A program made the translations under genes and the position numbers. A stretch of 20,970 nt of DNA. Source: EsbW-18 sp033811555. Its GTDB lineage: Bacteria; Patescibacteriota; Minisyncoccia; Phycocordibacterales; EsbW-18. The stretch is from positions 1 through 20,970 of the forward strand of contig JAPXOG010000012.1 of assembly GCA_033811555.1 (NCBI GenBank), in the 5' to 3' direction. Under the pieces are notes generated by a model that saw only the letters and a list, made by a program, of their open reading frames with translations, made no database searches and was not told where the DNA came from. Each line of letters starts with the position of its first letter. The first letter of the stretch is position 1. Shown here piece by piece: positions 1-6,331 of the stretch.

Positions 1-1818
1 GTGCGCAACTATCGCATCCAATGCAGGGCGGTGCTTTTTGAGTACCTCGGTTGCCTCTTCAAGTGCTTTCTCCACAAACGACTTCACCTCTTCGTCAATT
101 GTTGCTGCTATTTTCTCTGAATATTCTTTTCCTTCCACTATCATACCTCCTGCTGTTGCATGAACGCCGTCATCGTGAAATGCCACAGGTCCGATTTTTG
201 ATGACATGCCATAGCGAGCAACCATGTCGCGAGCAAGCGCTGATGCTATCTGCAAATCACTTGAAGGTCCTGTTGTTATGTCACCAAAGATTTCTTGTTC
301 TGCTGCATACCCCCCCAAAATCATTGCCAGACGATCAACAAAACTTTTCTTTGATAGCAATCGTTTTTCTTCTAGAGGTAACGACAGTGTGTACCCACCT
401 GCATGTCCTCTGGCAATAATAGACACTTTGTGCACAGGGTCGGCGTTTGGAAGAACTGATGCAACTAATGCATGTCCTGCCTCGTGATATGCCGTTATAT
501 TTTTTTCGTGATCTGAGAGAATATGACTTTTGCGTTCAGGCCCTAACATTACTTTTTCAATAGATCGAATGAGATCATACTGAGAAACTTTCAAACGATT
601 TTCGCGAGCAGCCAAAATCGCTGCTTCATTCGTCAGCGACTGCAAATCAGCGCCTGAAAATCCCGGGGTACGCTCAGCTATAACCTTCAAGTTAACATCT
701 TCAGCAAGTGGTTTTTCCTTTGAATGCACCGCCAAAATTGCCTCACGTTCAGAGCGATCTGGTAAATCCAAACGAACGCGCCTATCAAATCGTCCTGGGC
801 GCAATAACGCAGGGTCTAATACATCCGGCCTGTTTGTTGCAGCCATCACTATCACACTTTCATTTGGTTCAAACCCGTCCATCTCAACAAGAATCTGATT
901 AAGAGTTTGCTCTCGCTCATCATTTCCACCACCGAGTCCTGCTCCTCGCACACGTCCAACTGCATCTATTTCATCTATAAAAATAATTGCGGGAGCCGCT
1001 TTCTTCACCGTTTGAAACAAATCTCGCACGCGTGATGCTCCAACACCCACAAACATCTCTACAAATTCAGAACCTGAAATTGAGAAAAATGGAACATTCG
1101 CTTCTCCTGCAACAGCACGCGCCAAAAGAGTTTTTCCTGTTCCAGGAGATCCCATCAACAACACTCCCTTGGGAATCTGAGCGCCAATTTTGAGAAATTT
1201 TTTGGGATTTTTAAGAAAATCTACTATTTCAAGAAGTTCTTCTTTCGCCTCTTTGACGCCGGCAACATCTTTAAATGTAACTTTCGTTTTATCTTTTGGA
1301 TCAAAAAACCGAGCTCTTGACTGGCCGAAATTCAGCGCCTGCATACCAGCGCCTTTTACTTGTCGAGAAAGCATCCAGATAAAAAAGATTATAAATCCTA
1401 AAGGAAGAATGATTGGAGCTAGCGTCAAAACCCAGTACCAAAACCCCGACTCACTTTCAACTACAATAGATGTGCTTGCAAGCTGTTCCGCAGTAATTCC
1501 ATAAGACGCAAACATCTCGGGAAGAGATGTATTCATCTCTTTGACTGAGCGCTTCTTCGTTTCATCGCGATACGTTATTTTTAACTTATTGCCAGAAACG
1601 GAAATAGTTTCTACATTGCCCACAGCAACATCTTGCATAAGCTCAGACACAGGAATCTCTTCTAACTTCTGAACCTCAGAAATACCTGAGTAAACTAGCG
1701 ACAATAGAAAGAAAAGAAGTATTGTAAGTACGACATTTGTCCAAAACGATTGCTTTGTAGGCATACGCATATTGGGTACGTTTGGTTTTCGTCCTTTTTT
1801 TGGAGTTGTTTCAGTCAT
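1..1818 (-). CDS. ftsH: ATP-dependent zinc metalloprotease FtsH (C-terminus cut by window edge)
   Basis: Membrane-anchored AAA+ protease that unfolds and degrades membrane proteins and some soluble proteins, including tmRNA-tagged ones in known bacteria. The frame is open from ATG at 1818 to the window edge (606 codons). Two membrane helices flank an extracytoplasmic domain (about residues 22-41 and 113-135). Walker A GSPGTGKT is at 223-230, Walker B reads IIFIDEID, and the second region of homology is ATNRPDVLDPALLRPGRFDR. The zinc site HEAGH is at 445-449 with third-ligand Asp about 521 (SSDLQIA). The start is the first ATG before the hydrophobic segment. No Shine-Dalgarno is seen; a TATACT box lies 9 bases upstream. 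FtsH proteins are usually somewhat longer, so only a short C-terminal part should lie outside the window. Identity is certain from the motifs. Confidence 0.98.
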   Translation of the reverse strand, partial: MTETTPKKGRKPNVPNMRMPTKQSFWTNVVLTILLFFLLSLVYSGISEVQKLEEIPVSELMQDVAVGNVETISVSGNKLKITYRDETKKRSVKEMNTSLPEMFASYGITAEQLASTSIVVESESGFWYWVLTLAPIILPLGFIIFFIWMLSRQVKGAGMQALNFGQSRARFFDPKDKTKVTFKDVAGVKEAKEELLEIVDFLKNPKKFLKIGAQIPKGVLLMGSPGTGKTLLARAVAGEANVPFFSISGSEFVEMFVGVGASRVRDLFQTVKKAAPAIIFIDEIDAVGRVRGAGLGGGNDEREQTLNQILVEMDGFEPNESVIVMAATNRPDVLDPALLRPGRFDRRVRLDLPDRSEREAILAVHSKEKPLAEDVNLKVIAERTPGFSGADLQSLTNEAAILAARENRLKVSQYDLIRSIEKVMLGPERKSHILSDHEKNITAYHEAGHALVASVLPNADPVHKVSIIARGHAGGYTLSLPLEEKRLLSKKSFVDRLAMILGGYAAEQEIFGDITTGPSSDLQIASALARDMVARYGMSSKIGPVAFHDDGVHATAGGMIVEGKEYSEKIAATIDEEVKSFVEKALEEATEVLKKHRPALDAIVAH

Positions 1819-1827
1819 ACAAAGTAC

Positions 1828-1833
1828 AGTATA
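1828..1833 (-). promoter_or_regulatory. Probable -10 box of ftsH (near-leaderless)
   Basis: TATACT on the minus strand, with 9 bases before the ATG at 1818. A start site about 7 bases downstream of the box would give a leader of only 2-3 bases. The -35 region is weak (TTTCAT at a 17-base spacing). There is no Shine-Dalgarno, which fits leaderless translation. Confidence 0.45.
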
Positions 1834-1867
1834 TAGTTGGTTTCCAAAAGATGAAAGTAAATTTATA

Positions 1868-1898
1868 GCCCGCGACAACCCTGGGGGTTGTCGCGGGC
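1868..1898 (-). terminator. GC-rich perfect hairpin between the small membrane gene and ftsH
   Basis: Arms 1868-1881 and 1885-1898 pair perfectly over 14 bp with a 3-base loop. It lies just downstream of the stop of the 1905-2213 gene and 35 bases above the ftsH box, so it probably ends transcription of the former. It lacks a good T-tract (TATAAATTT follows on the minus strand), so the strength as an intrinsic terminator is uncertain. Confidence 0.55.
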
Positions 1899-1904
1899 GT
1901 ACTC

Positions 1905-2213
1905 TCATTTTTGAGAATTTTCATCTTCTTCGTCGGTGGATTCTTCACCGACAAAGAAAAGTGCAATGCCAGCCCCTATTGCCATTAGGGCAAGCACCCA
2001 AGAAGCGCCGTACACGAACACCCAAAAGCTGTCCGTACCGACCCTTGAGATATGCAATAGTGCAGAGACCAACCACGCAATTACCCCGATAGGGTATGAC
2101 AACTTAAAGGCCGGCAGATGCTCCCACTTGAGTTTCAAGGTAACACCAACCACAACTGCAAATGAGATTCCGATTCCGAGCGTTCCGAGATAAATCAAAA
2201 ATGCCCTTTCCAT
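1905..2213 (-). CDS. Small three-helix membrane protein of unknown function
   Basis: A 102-residue protein not recognised as any named family. It shows three hydrophobic segments (about 4-26, 40-60 and 66-90) and an acidic C-terminal tail (EESTDEEDENSQK), so it is an integral membrane protein with a charged end. The start at 2213 is set by a textbook Shine-Dalgarno AGGAGG at 2219-2224, 5 bases before the ATG; a longer frame to 2285 would begin inside the promoter's -35 box and is rejected. It has a consensus promoter (TTGACT-17-TATGGT) and a leader of about 40 bases, unlike nearly all other genes here. It ends in TGA, which none of the other stop codons checked in the window uses. It is divergent from smpB. 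Real gene very likely; function unknown. Confidence 0.8.
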   Translation of the reverse strand: MERAFLIYLGTLGIGISFAVVVGVTLKLKWEHLPAFKLSYPIGVIAWLVSALLHISRVGTDSFWVFVYGASWVLALMAIGAGIALFFVGEESTDEEDENSQK

Positions 2214-2256
2214 TTTTTCCTCCTTTTGTTTGTTGTGAACACAAATCCCTTTGAGG

Positions 2257-2285
2257 ACCATACGCGTACATCCCCAAAAAGTCAA
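2257..2285 (-). promoter_or_regulatory. Consensus sigma70-type promoter of the 1905-2213 gene
   Basis: On the minus strand, -35 TTGACT (2280-2285), a 17-base spacer and -10 TATGGT (2257-2262). Expected start about 2250, giving a leader of about 37 bases that carries the AGGAGG site. It is back to back with the smpB promoter. Confidence 0.7.
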
Positions 2286-2293
2286 CGATGCGC

Positions 2294-2299
2294 TATAGT
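2294..2299 (+). promoter_or_regulatory. -10 box of smpB, leaderless arrangement
   Basis: TATAGT with exactly 6 bases before the ATG at 2306, so a start site about 7 bases downstream coincides with the start codon. No clear -35 is present at 16-18 bases (the region is TCCCCA). The divergent promoter overlaps this interval. Confidence 0.5.
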
Positions 2300-2305
2300 G
2301 GAATT

Positions 2306-2749
2306 ATGAAACTTATACAAAACAAAAAAGCACTACGCGACTATTCCATTCTTGAATCTTTTGAAGCAGGCATGGTTCTTTCAGGGTACGAAGTAAAATC
2401 GTTGCGATCAGGGCTCGGAGAGCTTACTGGGTCATATGTAGTCATTAGGGATAACGAAGCATTTTTAGTGGGCGCAACCATTCCACCATATCAGCCAAAT
2501 AATACTCCAAAAGAATACGAACCAGATCGTACGCGTAAATTACTTCTCTCAAAAAAAGAAATACTTCATTTGTACAACTATGGAGAAAAAAAGGGATTGA
2601 CAATAGTGCCTATTTCGGTGTATAATAAAAAACACAAGCTAAAAATTGATATAGCTCTTGTTCGTGGAAAGAAAAAACATGATAAACGTGAGACAATAAA
2701 GAGGCGCGAAGCTGACCGCGATATCAGACGTTCATTGAAAACCAAATAA
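2306..2749 (+). CDS. smpB: SsrA-binding protein SmpB
   Basis: A 147-residue RNA-binding protein that carries tmRNA into the A site of stalled ribosomes. It shows the family pattern throughout: the start KLIQNKKALRDY, the oligonucleotide-binding core with GYEVKSLRSG and GSYVVIRD, the NNTPKEYEPDRTRKLLL stretch, and a basic C-terminal tail (KRETIKRREADRDIRRSLK) that in known SmpB folds into the empty mRNA channel. The length is normal. An in-frame ATG lies 6 codons upstream at 2288, but family alignment and the TATAGT box at 2294-2299, which would fall inside that longer frame, both favour 2306. The ssrA gene follows after 70 bases on the same strand, the common smpB-ssrA pairing. Confidence 0.97.
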   Translation: MKLIQNKKALRDYSILESFEAGMVLSGYEVKSLRSGLGELTGSYVVIRDNEAFLVGATIPPYQPNNTPKEYEPDRTRKLLLSKKEILHLYNYGEKKGLTIVPISVYNKKHKLKIDIALVRGKKKHDKRETIKRREADRDIRRSLKTK

Positions 2750-2761
2750 CGTAGGCATTCG

Positions 2762-2820
2762 CTGAATTTTCTTGTATGTGAGATAAATCTACACAATAGG
2801 TTGATCACGAGAAAATTCAG
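2762..2820 (+). repeat. 14-bp inverted repeat abutting the tmRNA 5' end
   Basis: Arms 2762-2775 and 2807-2820 pair over 14 bp with one T-G wobble and a 31-base loop. The right arm ends on the first base of the mature tmRNA acceptor stem. There is no T-run, so it is not a terminator of smpB. It may be a processing stem in the precursor RNA or an operator for ssrA. What it does is unknown. Confidence 0.6.
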
Positions 2821-3200
2821 GGGATGCCTCGTTTCGACAATGTGATGATTGTCGTGCGTGCGTTGTGGAAGGGTGTTGTCTTCCTTAAAACGACACAAAC
2901 ATAACTGCAAAATCAGCAGTACTCAGTCCGTACTTTACAGCACGTGACTTCGCGTTCGCTCTTGCTTAAAGACGCCTTCGCGACATCTTGTTCGCTTATG
3001 ATCGTTCAGCGGATTAAGGTGTAAACCACTTCGATCTTACGTTCTGCGGATGTTCTGCCACAGTTCGGACAATAATCAGAACTGGCTCGGTATCGTTTTG
3101 CTCATCTTTTAGATACCTTGTAAGAATTCAAGACGAAGCTATACAACGTAGAATCGCACAACTTCGCATATTGGACGGCGGGTCAAACCGCCCATCTCCA
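2820..3200 (+). ncRNA. ssrA: Transfer-messenger RNA (tmRNA)
   Basis: It rescues stalled ribosomes and encodes a degradation tag. The 5' end GGGGATG (2820-2826) pairs with CATCTCC (3193-3199) in a 7-bp acceptor stem that includes a G3-U pair, the alanine identity element. The conserved TTTCGACA follows the 5' strand. The 3' domain has a T-arm of 5 bp (GGCGG/CCGCC) but with a 6-base loop GTCAAA instead of the usual 7-base TTCRANN. After discriminator A3200 the genome reads CAC, so the CCA end is not encoded. The tag frame starts after ATAACT, at GCA 2907. Length is about 381 bases, in the normal range. It lies directly downstream of smpB. Ends were set by stem pairing. Confidence 0.95.
2907..2969 (+). 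other. tmRNA tag-peptide reading frame
   Basis: The resume codon GCA at 2907 leads to AKSAVLSPYFTARDFAFALA and stop TAA at 2967-2969. This is 20 encoded residues plus the alanine from the charged tmRNA, about twice the 11-residue E. coli tag. It ends in ALA rather than the more usual ALAA. The hydrophobic end fits recognition by ClpXP- or FtsH-type proteases; ftsH is in this window. The exact resume codon is inferred from the upstream ATAACT context. Confidence 0.75.
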
Positions 3201-3213
3201 CACAAAATTTAAG

Positions 3214-3233
3214 AACGCCCTCGTGGCGTTTTT
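3214..3233 (+). terminator. Intrinsic terminator of ssrA
   Basis: Stem AACGCC/GGCGTT (3214-3219 and 3225-3230) with a 5-base loop, followed by a T-run to 3233. It lies 13 bases after the tmRNA 3' end. Confidence 0.85.
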
Positions 3234-3293
3234 ATGTTTCTTCTTCCAGTTTTTATATCAATACATCTTAAAAGATTTTATATTTTCTTTATC

Positions 3294-3477
3294 TATAATT
3301 GATAAGTTGAGATGAGTAGGAAAACCACTACTAACTATCAAATTAACAAAAACGGTATTTGAGATTTATTTAATCTTCTCTCTGTACGATGAACCGCGGA
3401 ACAGTTCATTGACAACAGAAAGGATTACAAACTCTCGTAGCACCCAACCGGCCCTTCAGGCCAGAAAGGAAAAAGCC
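3294..3477 (+). promoter_or_regulatory. Promoter candidate and structured leader of the NlpC/P60 gene
   Basis: A perfect -10 box TATAAT lies at 3294-3299 in AT-rich sequence without a clear -35. A start near 3306 would give a leader of about 170 bases. An imperfect hairpin spans 3299-3341 (TTGATA/TATCAA, GTT/AAC and GTAG/CTAC pairs), partly overlapping the box. Further small hairpins are ATGAAC/GTTCAT (3389-3394, 3404-3409) and GGCC/GGCC (3450-3453, 3459-3462), just before the Shine-Dalgarno AGAAAGGA at 3463-3470. No known riboswitch was recognised. Confidence 0.4.
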
Positions 3478-5118
3478 ATGAACTACAAAATTATCATCAT
3501 CGGCATTCTCACAATTTTCGCAGGCACTATCGCGCTTCTTGCACTCCCGACAGACAAAGCTGTTACTCCCGTTTATGACCTCTCAGAACTTCCTGTATAT
3601 GAGAATTACGCCTCTGCCTCCTCCTCAATATTTGGTAACAACATCCTCTTCTCAATTCCGATTGGCAAAGACGGGATTACTTATGATGGACTCGGCTACG
3701 AACAGATTCCTTGGGGACCATCTGCACTCAAAATTGACGCCGAGGGCGACTTTTGGATTGCCGACGCCGCCGCACACCGACTTCTTGAATACGACAAGTT
3801 TGGAAACCAGCTCTCTATTGTGGATCTATCGAACTCAGAGATCGTTAGCATCCATGACTTCGCTTTAGTTGGCGATGAGATTGCTGTTCTAGACCTTTCG
3901 AACAACGAACCTGCGATAGTGTGGGTAGATTACTCAGGCAACATCTCCAAGCGCGCGTTCATTCCTTACGGCAGCTCTCAAATGTTTACTAAACTCTTCA
4001 CCGATGCAGTTGGCAATCTGGTTGTGGAGATAGATGGCGGCGCTAAGTATGCTCTTGTCGGCCGTACTGATGACTCTCGTGTTACGGTTGGAAAGAGCAT
4101 CCAGCCACCTGCTCGCATCAATCAGATCTCAGATGATACCCGTATTGAAGTTACAGACGGATCCACGAAACGTGTCGAGAATTTTCAAAACGACACTTAC
4201 GGTAGTGTACTCTTCCTGCTATCGCGAAATGGTAGCATCTTTGCAGAAACAGTCGAGACATATACAAGACCGGATTATTCGTTTGATGTGGACACCATCA
4301 TCCACCGGTACGATAGCAAACTGCGCCCAAACGGCGTTGCCCGTATACCGTCAGATAAAGAATTCGTCTTCATCAATAGTCCATTTACAATCTCTTCCGA
4401 CGATTCTATCTTCTATCTTCTCGGCGCCAAAGATGCTGTATATGTATTAAAACTCCGCTTTTTCCGTGAACTGCCTAACGTGCTTCCACAAGGACCTCCT
4501 CCAGTATCCGCATCTGGGATACTGGACGATATTTCTCGTAGGGGGCTCTCTGAGTCACCCACGAGTTGTGTTAGAAGGTCTACCATGATGGATCGCGCGT
4601 GGGCATATCGTAGCAACGAGATTTATCTAAAATCCGCAAACATATCCGGTTCGTGTCCGGGGCGCTCCCGTCCGCACTATCTCTCGACACCAAAGTATTA
4701 CTTTAGCGTCTCGTATGATTGGGGTGGGTTTGATACTGTCGATCTTTTCAATTACTCGATGGGTATCGGACGACAGGCAGGTGATATCAACTCCTCGATC
4801 GAATCATGTTCACGTGGAGTAGATTGTTCTGGTTTTGTAAGTCGAGTGTGGGGGCTCTCGTCAAAATACTCGACGACAACCCTCCCTAGTATTTCTACCC
4901 GCCTGAGTTCCCGAAAAAATCTCCTCCAAGGTGACATTGCGAACAAATCTGGTGTTCACACTGCGGTGTTCTACTCAACCTCGGGAGATAGTGGTGCGTA
5001 TTGGTACGAGTCCACTACCTACAACAATCTGGACAAGGTCTCGCTTATATACCATCCGTGGTCATATTTCGAAGGTAATGGGTATAAATACTACCGCTAC
5101 AACAACGCCTGTCCTTAA
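3478..5118 (+). CDS. Secreted or anchored beta-propeller-like protein with C-terminal NlpC/P60 peptidase domain
   Basis: A 546-residue protein. Residues about 4-24 form a signal peptide or membrane anchor with few charges. Residues about 55-330 show repeating strand patterns with an NHL-like flavour (FWIADAAAHRLLEYDKFGN), suggesting a propeller. The C-terminus has NlpC/P60 hallmarks: YDWGG at 413-417, the nucleophile in DCSGFV (Cys450), QGD at 484-486 and the catalytic-type His494 in GVHTAVFY. Known members cut peptidoglycan stem peptides. Four more cysteines (364, 393, 444, 545) could form disulfides outside the cell. About 30 residues separate YDWGG from DCSGF, longer than usual. The start is fixed by AGAAAGGA 7 bases before the ATG; an upstream TTG at 3409 would bury the signal. 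GC-rich third positions and the Shine-Dalgarno set it apart from its neighbours. It stands alone between two terminators. Confidence 0.88.
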   Translation: MNYKIIIIGILTIFAGTIALLALPTDKAVTPVYDLSELPVYENYASASSSIFGNNILFSIPIGKDGITYDGLGYEQIPWGPSALKIDAEGDFWIADAAAHRLLEYDKFGNQLSIVDLSNSEIVSIHDFALVGDEIAVLDLSNNEPAIVWVDYSGNISKRAFIPYGSSQMFTKLFTDAVGNLVVEIDGGAKYALVGRTDDSRVTVGKSIQPPARINQISDDTRIEVTDGSTKRVENFQNDTYGSVLFLLSRNGSIFAETVETYTRPDYSFDVDTIIHRYDSKLRPNGVARIPSDKEFVFINSPFTISSDDSIFYLLGAKDAVYVLKLRFFRELPNVLPQGPPPVSASGILDDISRRGLSESPTSCVRRSTMMDRAWAYRSNEIYLKSANISGSCPGRSRPHYLSTPKYYFSVSYDWGGFDTVDLFNYSMGIGRQAGDINSSIESCSRGVDCSGFVSRVWGLSSKYSTTTLPSISTRLSSRKNLLQGDIANKSGVHTAVFYSTSGDSGAYWYESTTYNNLDKVSLIYHPWSYFEGNGYKYYRYNNACP

Positions 5119-5162
5119 TCCTTTCTGTTTTTATCCTCCTATTGCTTCTCGCGAAGGAGACC

Positions 5163-5198
5163 CCGCCCAACGGCTTTGCCGTTGGGCGGTTTTTCTTT
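5163..5198 (+). terminator. Strong intrinsic terminator of the NlpC/P60 gene
   Basis: A perfect 12-bp GC-rich stem (5163-5174 and 5178-5189) with a TTT loop, followed by TTTTTCTTTT. It lies 45 bases after the stop codon. Confidence 0.93.
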
Positions 5199-5393
5199 TC
5201 AAAACATCGAAAGTCAAAAGCTAAATCGTGCAGTGGAAACAACTTTAGATACTGAACAATCAGTAGATGCGATCCTTTATCATTCGTAACACATCAATAC
5301 ATTTTAGAAACCACGAAGATTTCGTATGAACAAGAAGTGGAGGTTGTGAAAAAGTTTAGCTTTCTTCGTAAACCTTACCTTATCATAAATTAA
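5199..5393 (+). other. Intergenic sequence with no supported gene
   Basis: AT-rich sequence between the terminator and the infC promoter. One frame, 5200-5289, reads like protein (SQKLNRAVETTLDTEQSVDA) and ends in TAA, but has no convincing start or Shine-Dalgarno. A small hairpin ACGAA/TTCGT is present near 5313-5325. Nothing else is seen. Confidence 0.4.
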
Positions 5394-5421
5394 TTGAAAA
5401 AACCGAAATCTGTAGTACTAT
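5394..5421 (+). promoter_or_regulatory. Promoter of infC
   Basis: -35 TTGAAA (5394-5399), a 16-base spacer and -10 TACTAT (5416-5421). A start near 5428 gives a leader of about 22 bases before the TTG codon at 5451, with no Shine-Dalgarno in it. Confidence 0.65.
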
Positions 5422-5450
5422 CAGGGCATTAGTAGATTTTTAGCACACAC

Positions 5451-5975
5451 TTGAGTAATCCGCGAGACAAAGGAAATATCCGTATTAACGAGGGAATTCG
5501 TGCTTCCGAGCTTCGAGTAATCGGAGCCGATGGCGAAAATCTCGGAGTACTTTCATGTGAGGAAGCTCTAGCTAAAGCTCGCGAGCTTGAATTAGATCTT
5601 GTAGAAATCTCACCAAATGCTGTTCCTCCTGTTGCAAAAATAATTGAATTTGGAAAATATCTTTACGAACAAAAGAAAAAAGCACGTGAAAATAAAGCTA
5701 AATCTCATCAGACAGAAACAAAGAGCATTCAAATTAAAATAGGGACTTCAGACCACTCAATGGGAATTAAAGCTAAACAGGCATCTAGCTGGTTGTCTGA
5801 AGGTCATCGCGTTAAGTTTGAGCTCTACTTGAAGGGACGAACAAAATATTTGCAGGAAGCATTTCTACGCGAGCGCATGGAAAGATTTCTTAAGCTACTA
5901 TCTGCGGAACACAAAATCGCGGAACCACCAGCAAAAACCCCAAAAGGAATGTCTATGGTTTTGGAACGAAAATAA
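5451..5975 (+). CDS. infC: Translation initiation factor IF-3
   Basis: A 174-residue factor that binds the 30S subunit, keeps subunits apart and checks start-codon pairing. The N-terminal domain shows RINEGIRASELRVI, GVLSCEEALAKARELELDLVEISPNAVPPVAKI and a basic linker helix (YEQKKKARENKAKSHQTETK). The C-terminal domain shows KIGTSDHSMGIKAKQASSWL, GHRVKF and the final PKGMSMVLERK. Length is normal. The only likely start near the family N-terminus is TTG at 5451; an ATT at 5436 is also in frame after a TAG at 5433. Rare start codons are typical of infC, because IF-3 rejects them and so limits its own synthesis (well known in E. coli). infC-rpmI-rplT is the classical order. Confidence 0.95.
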   Translation: MSNPRDKGNIRINEGIRASELRVIGADGENLGVLSCEEALAKARELELDLVEISPNAVPPVAKIIEFGKYLYEQKKKARENKAKSHQTETKSIQIKIGTSDHSMGIKAKQASSWLSEGHRVKFELYLKGRTKYLQEAFLRERMERFLKLLSAEHKIAEPPAKTPKGMSMVLERK

Positions 5976-6032
5976 TAATTTGTTCTTCCTTCTATACTCC
6001 CATATATTTCCTTGCAAAAGTAAGCTCTTCTC

Positions 6033-6060
6033 TTGCAAAACGGTAAAAAAAGGGTATTAT
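6033..6060 (+). promoter_or_regulatory. Promoter of rpmI-rplT
   Basis: -35 TTGCAA (6033-6038), a 16-base spacer and -10 TATTAT (6055-6060). A start near 6067 would place the following hairpin at the very 5' end of the mRNA. Confidence 0.65.
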
Positions 6061-6065
6061 AAAAA

Positions 6066-6086
6066 AGCCCTTTTGGGCTCATTTTT
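6066..6086 (+). promoter_or_regulatory. 5'-terminal hairpin plus T-run in the rpmI leader (possible attenuator or L20 site)
   Basis: AGCCC (6066-6070), loop TTTT, GGGCT (6075-6079), then CATTTTT ending directly at the rpmI ATG. It resembles a small terminator, but the T-run is only 20 bases from the inferred start of transcription. In other bacteria L20 represses rpmI-rplT through leader RNA, so autoregulation is plausible here but unproven. Confidence 0.4.
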
Positions 6087-6272
6087 ATGAAAACAAATAA
6101 GGCATACAGCAAACGACTTCGTGTTACTAAGTCTGGAAAAATCCTGCGTCGCAAAGCAGGGGGCAATCACTACAACGCTAAAGAGTCCCGTTCAACTCAG
6201 CTTGCCCGTAAACGGAACATAAAGATTGCACTATCAAAAAAAGTACGAGAACGTTTCTTGCCAAGCAAATAA
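6087..6272 (+). CDS. rpmI: 50S ribosomal protein L35 (bL35)
   Basis: A 61-residue, strongly basic protein of the large subunit. It has the family pattern MKTNKAYSKRLRVTKSGKIL, then RRKAGGNHYNAKES and KRNIKIALSK. Slightly shorter than the usual 64-65 residues. The ATG at 6087 follows the leader hairpin directly, with no Shine-Dalgarno. It has its own promoter after infC, and rplT follows after 59 bases, so the two are probably co-transcribed. Confidence 0.94.
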   Translation: MKTNKAYSKRLRVTKSGKILRRKAGGNHYNAKESRSTQLARKRNIKIALSKKVRERFLPSK

Positions 6273-6331
6273 TCTTTGAACATAAATTGATTTTTTATCC
6301 ATTACCACAAACATTCACTTTCTTCTAATCT

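Noticed and set aside
2762..2820. Inverted repeat as a terminator of smpB
   Set aside because: AT-rich stem with a 31-base loop, followed by GGGATGCC rather than T residues.
3389..3412. Seven-residue leader peptide frame (MNRGTVH) before the NlpC/P60 gene
   Set aside because: No Shine-Dalgarno, and no codon run typical of attenuation; likely chance within a hairpin.
5200..5289. Coding-like frame reading QNIESQKLNRAVETTLDTEQ and ending in TAA
   Set aside because: It starts inside the terminator's T-run, has no good start codon or ribosome-binding site, and is under 30 codons. It could be a remnant, but cannot be supported as a gene.
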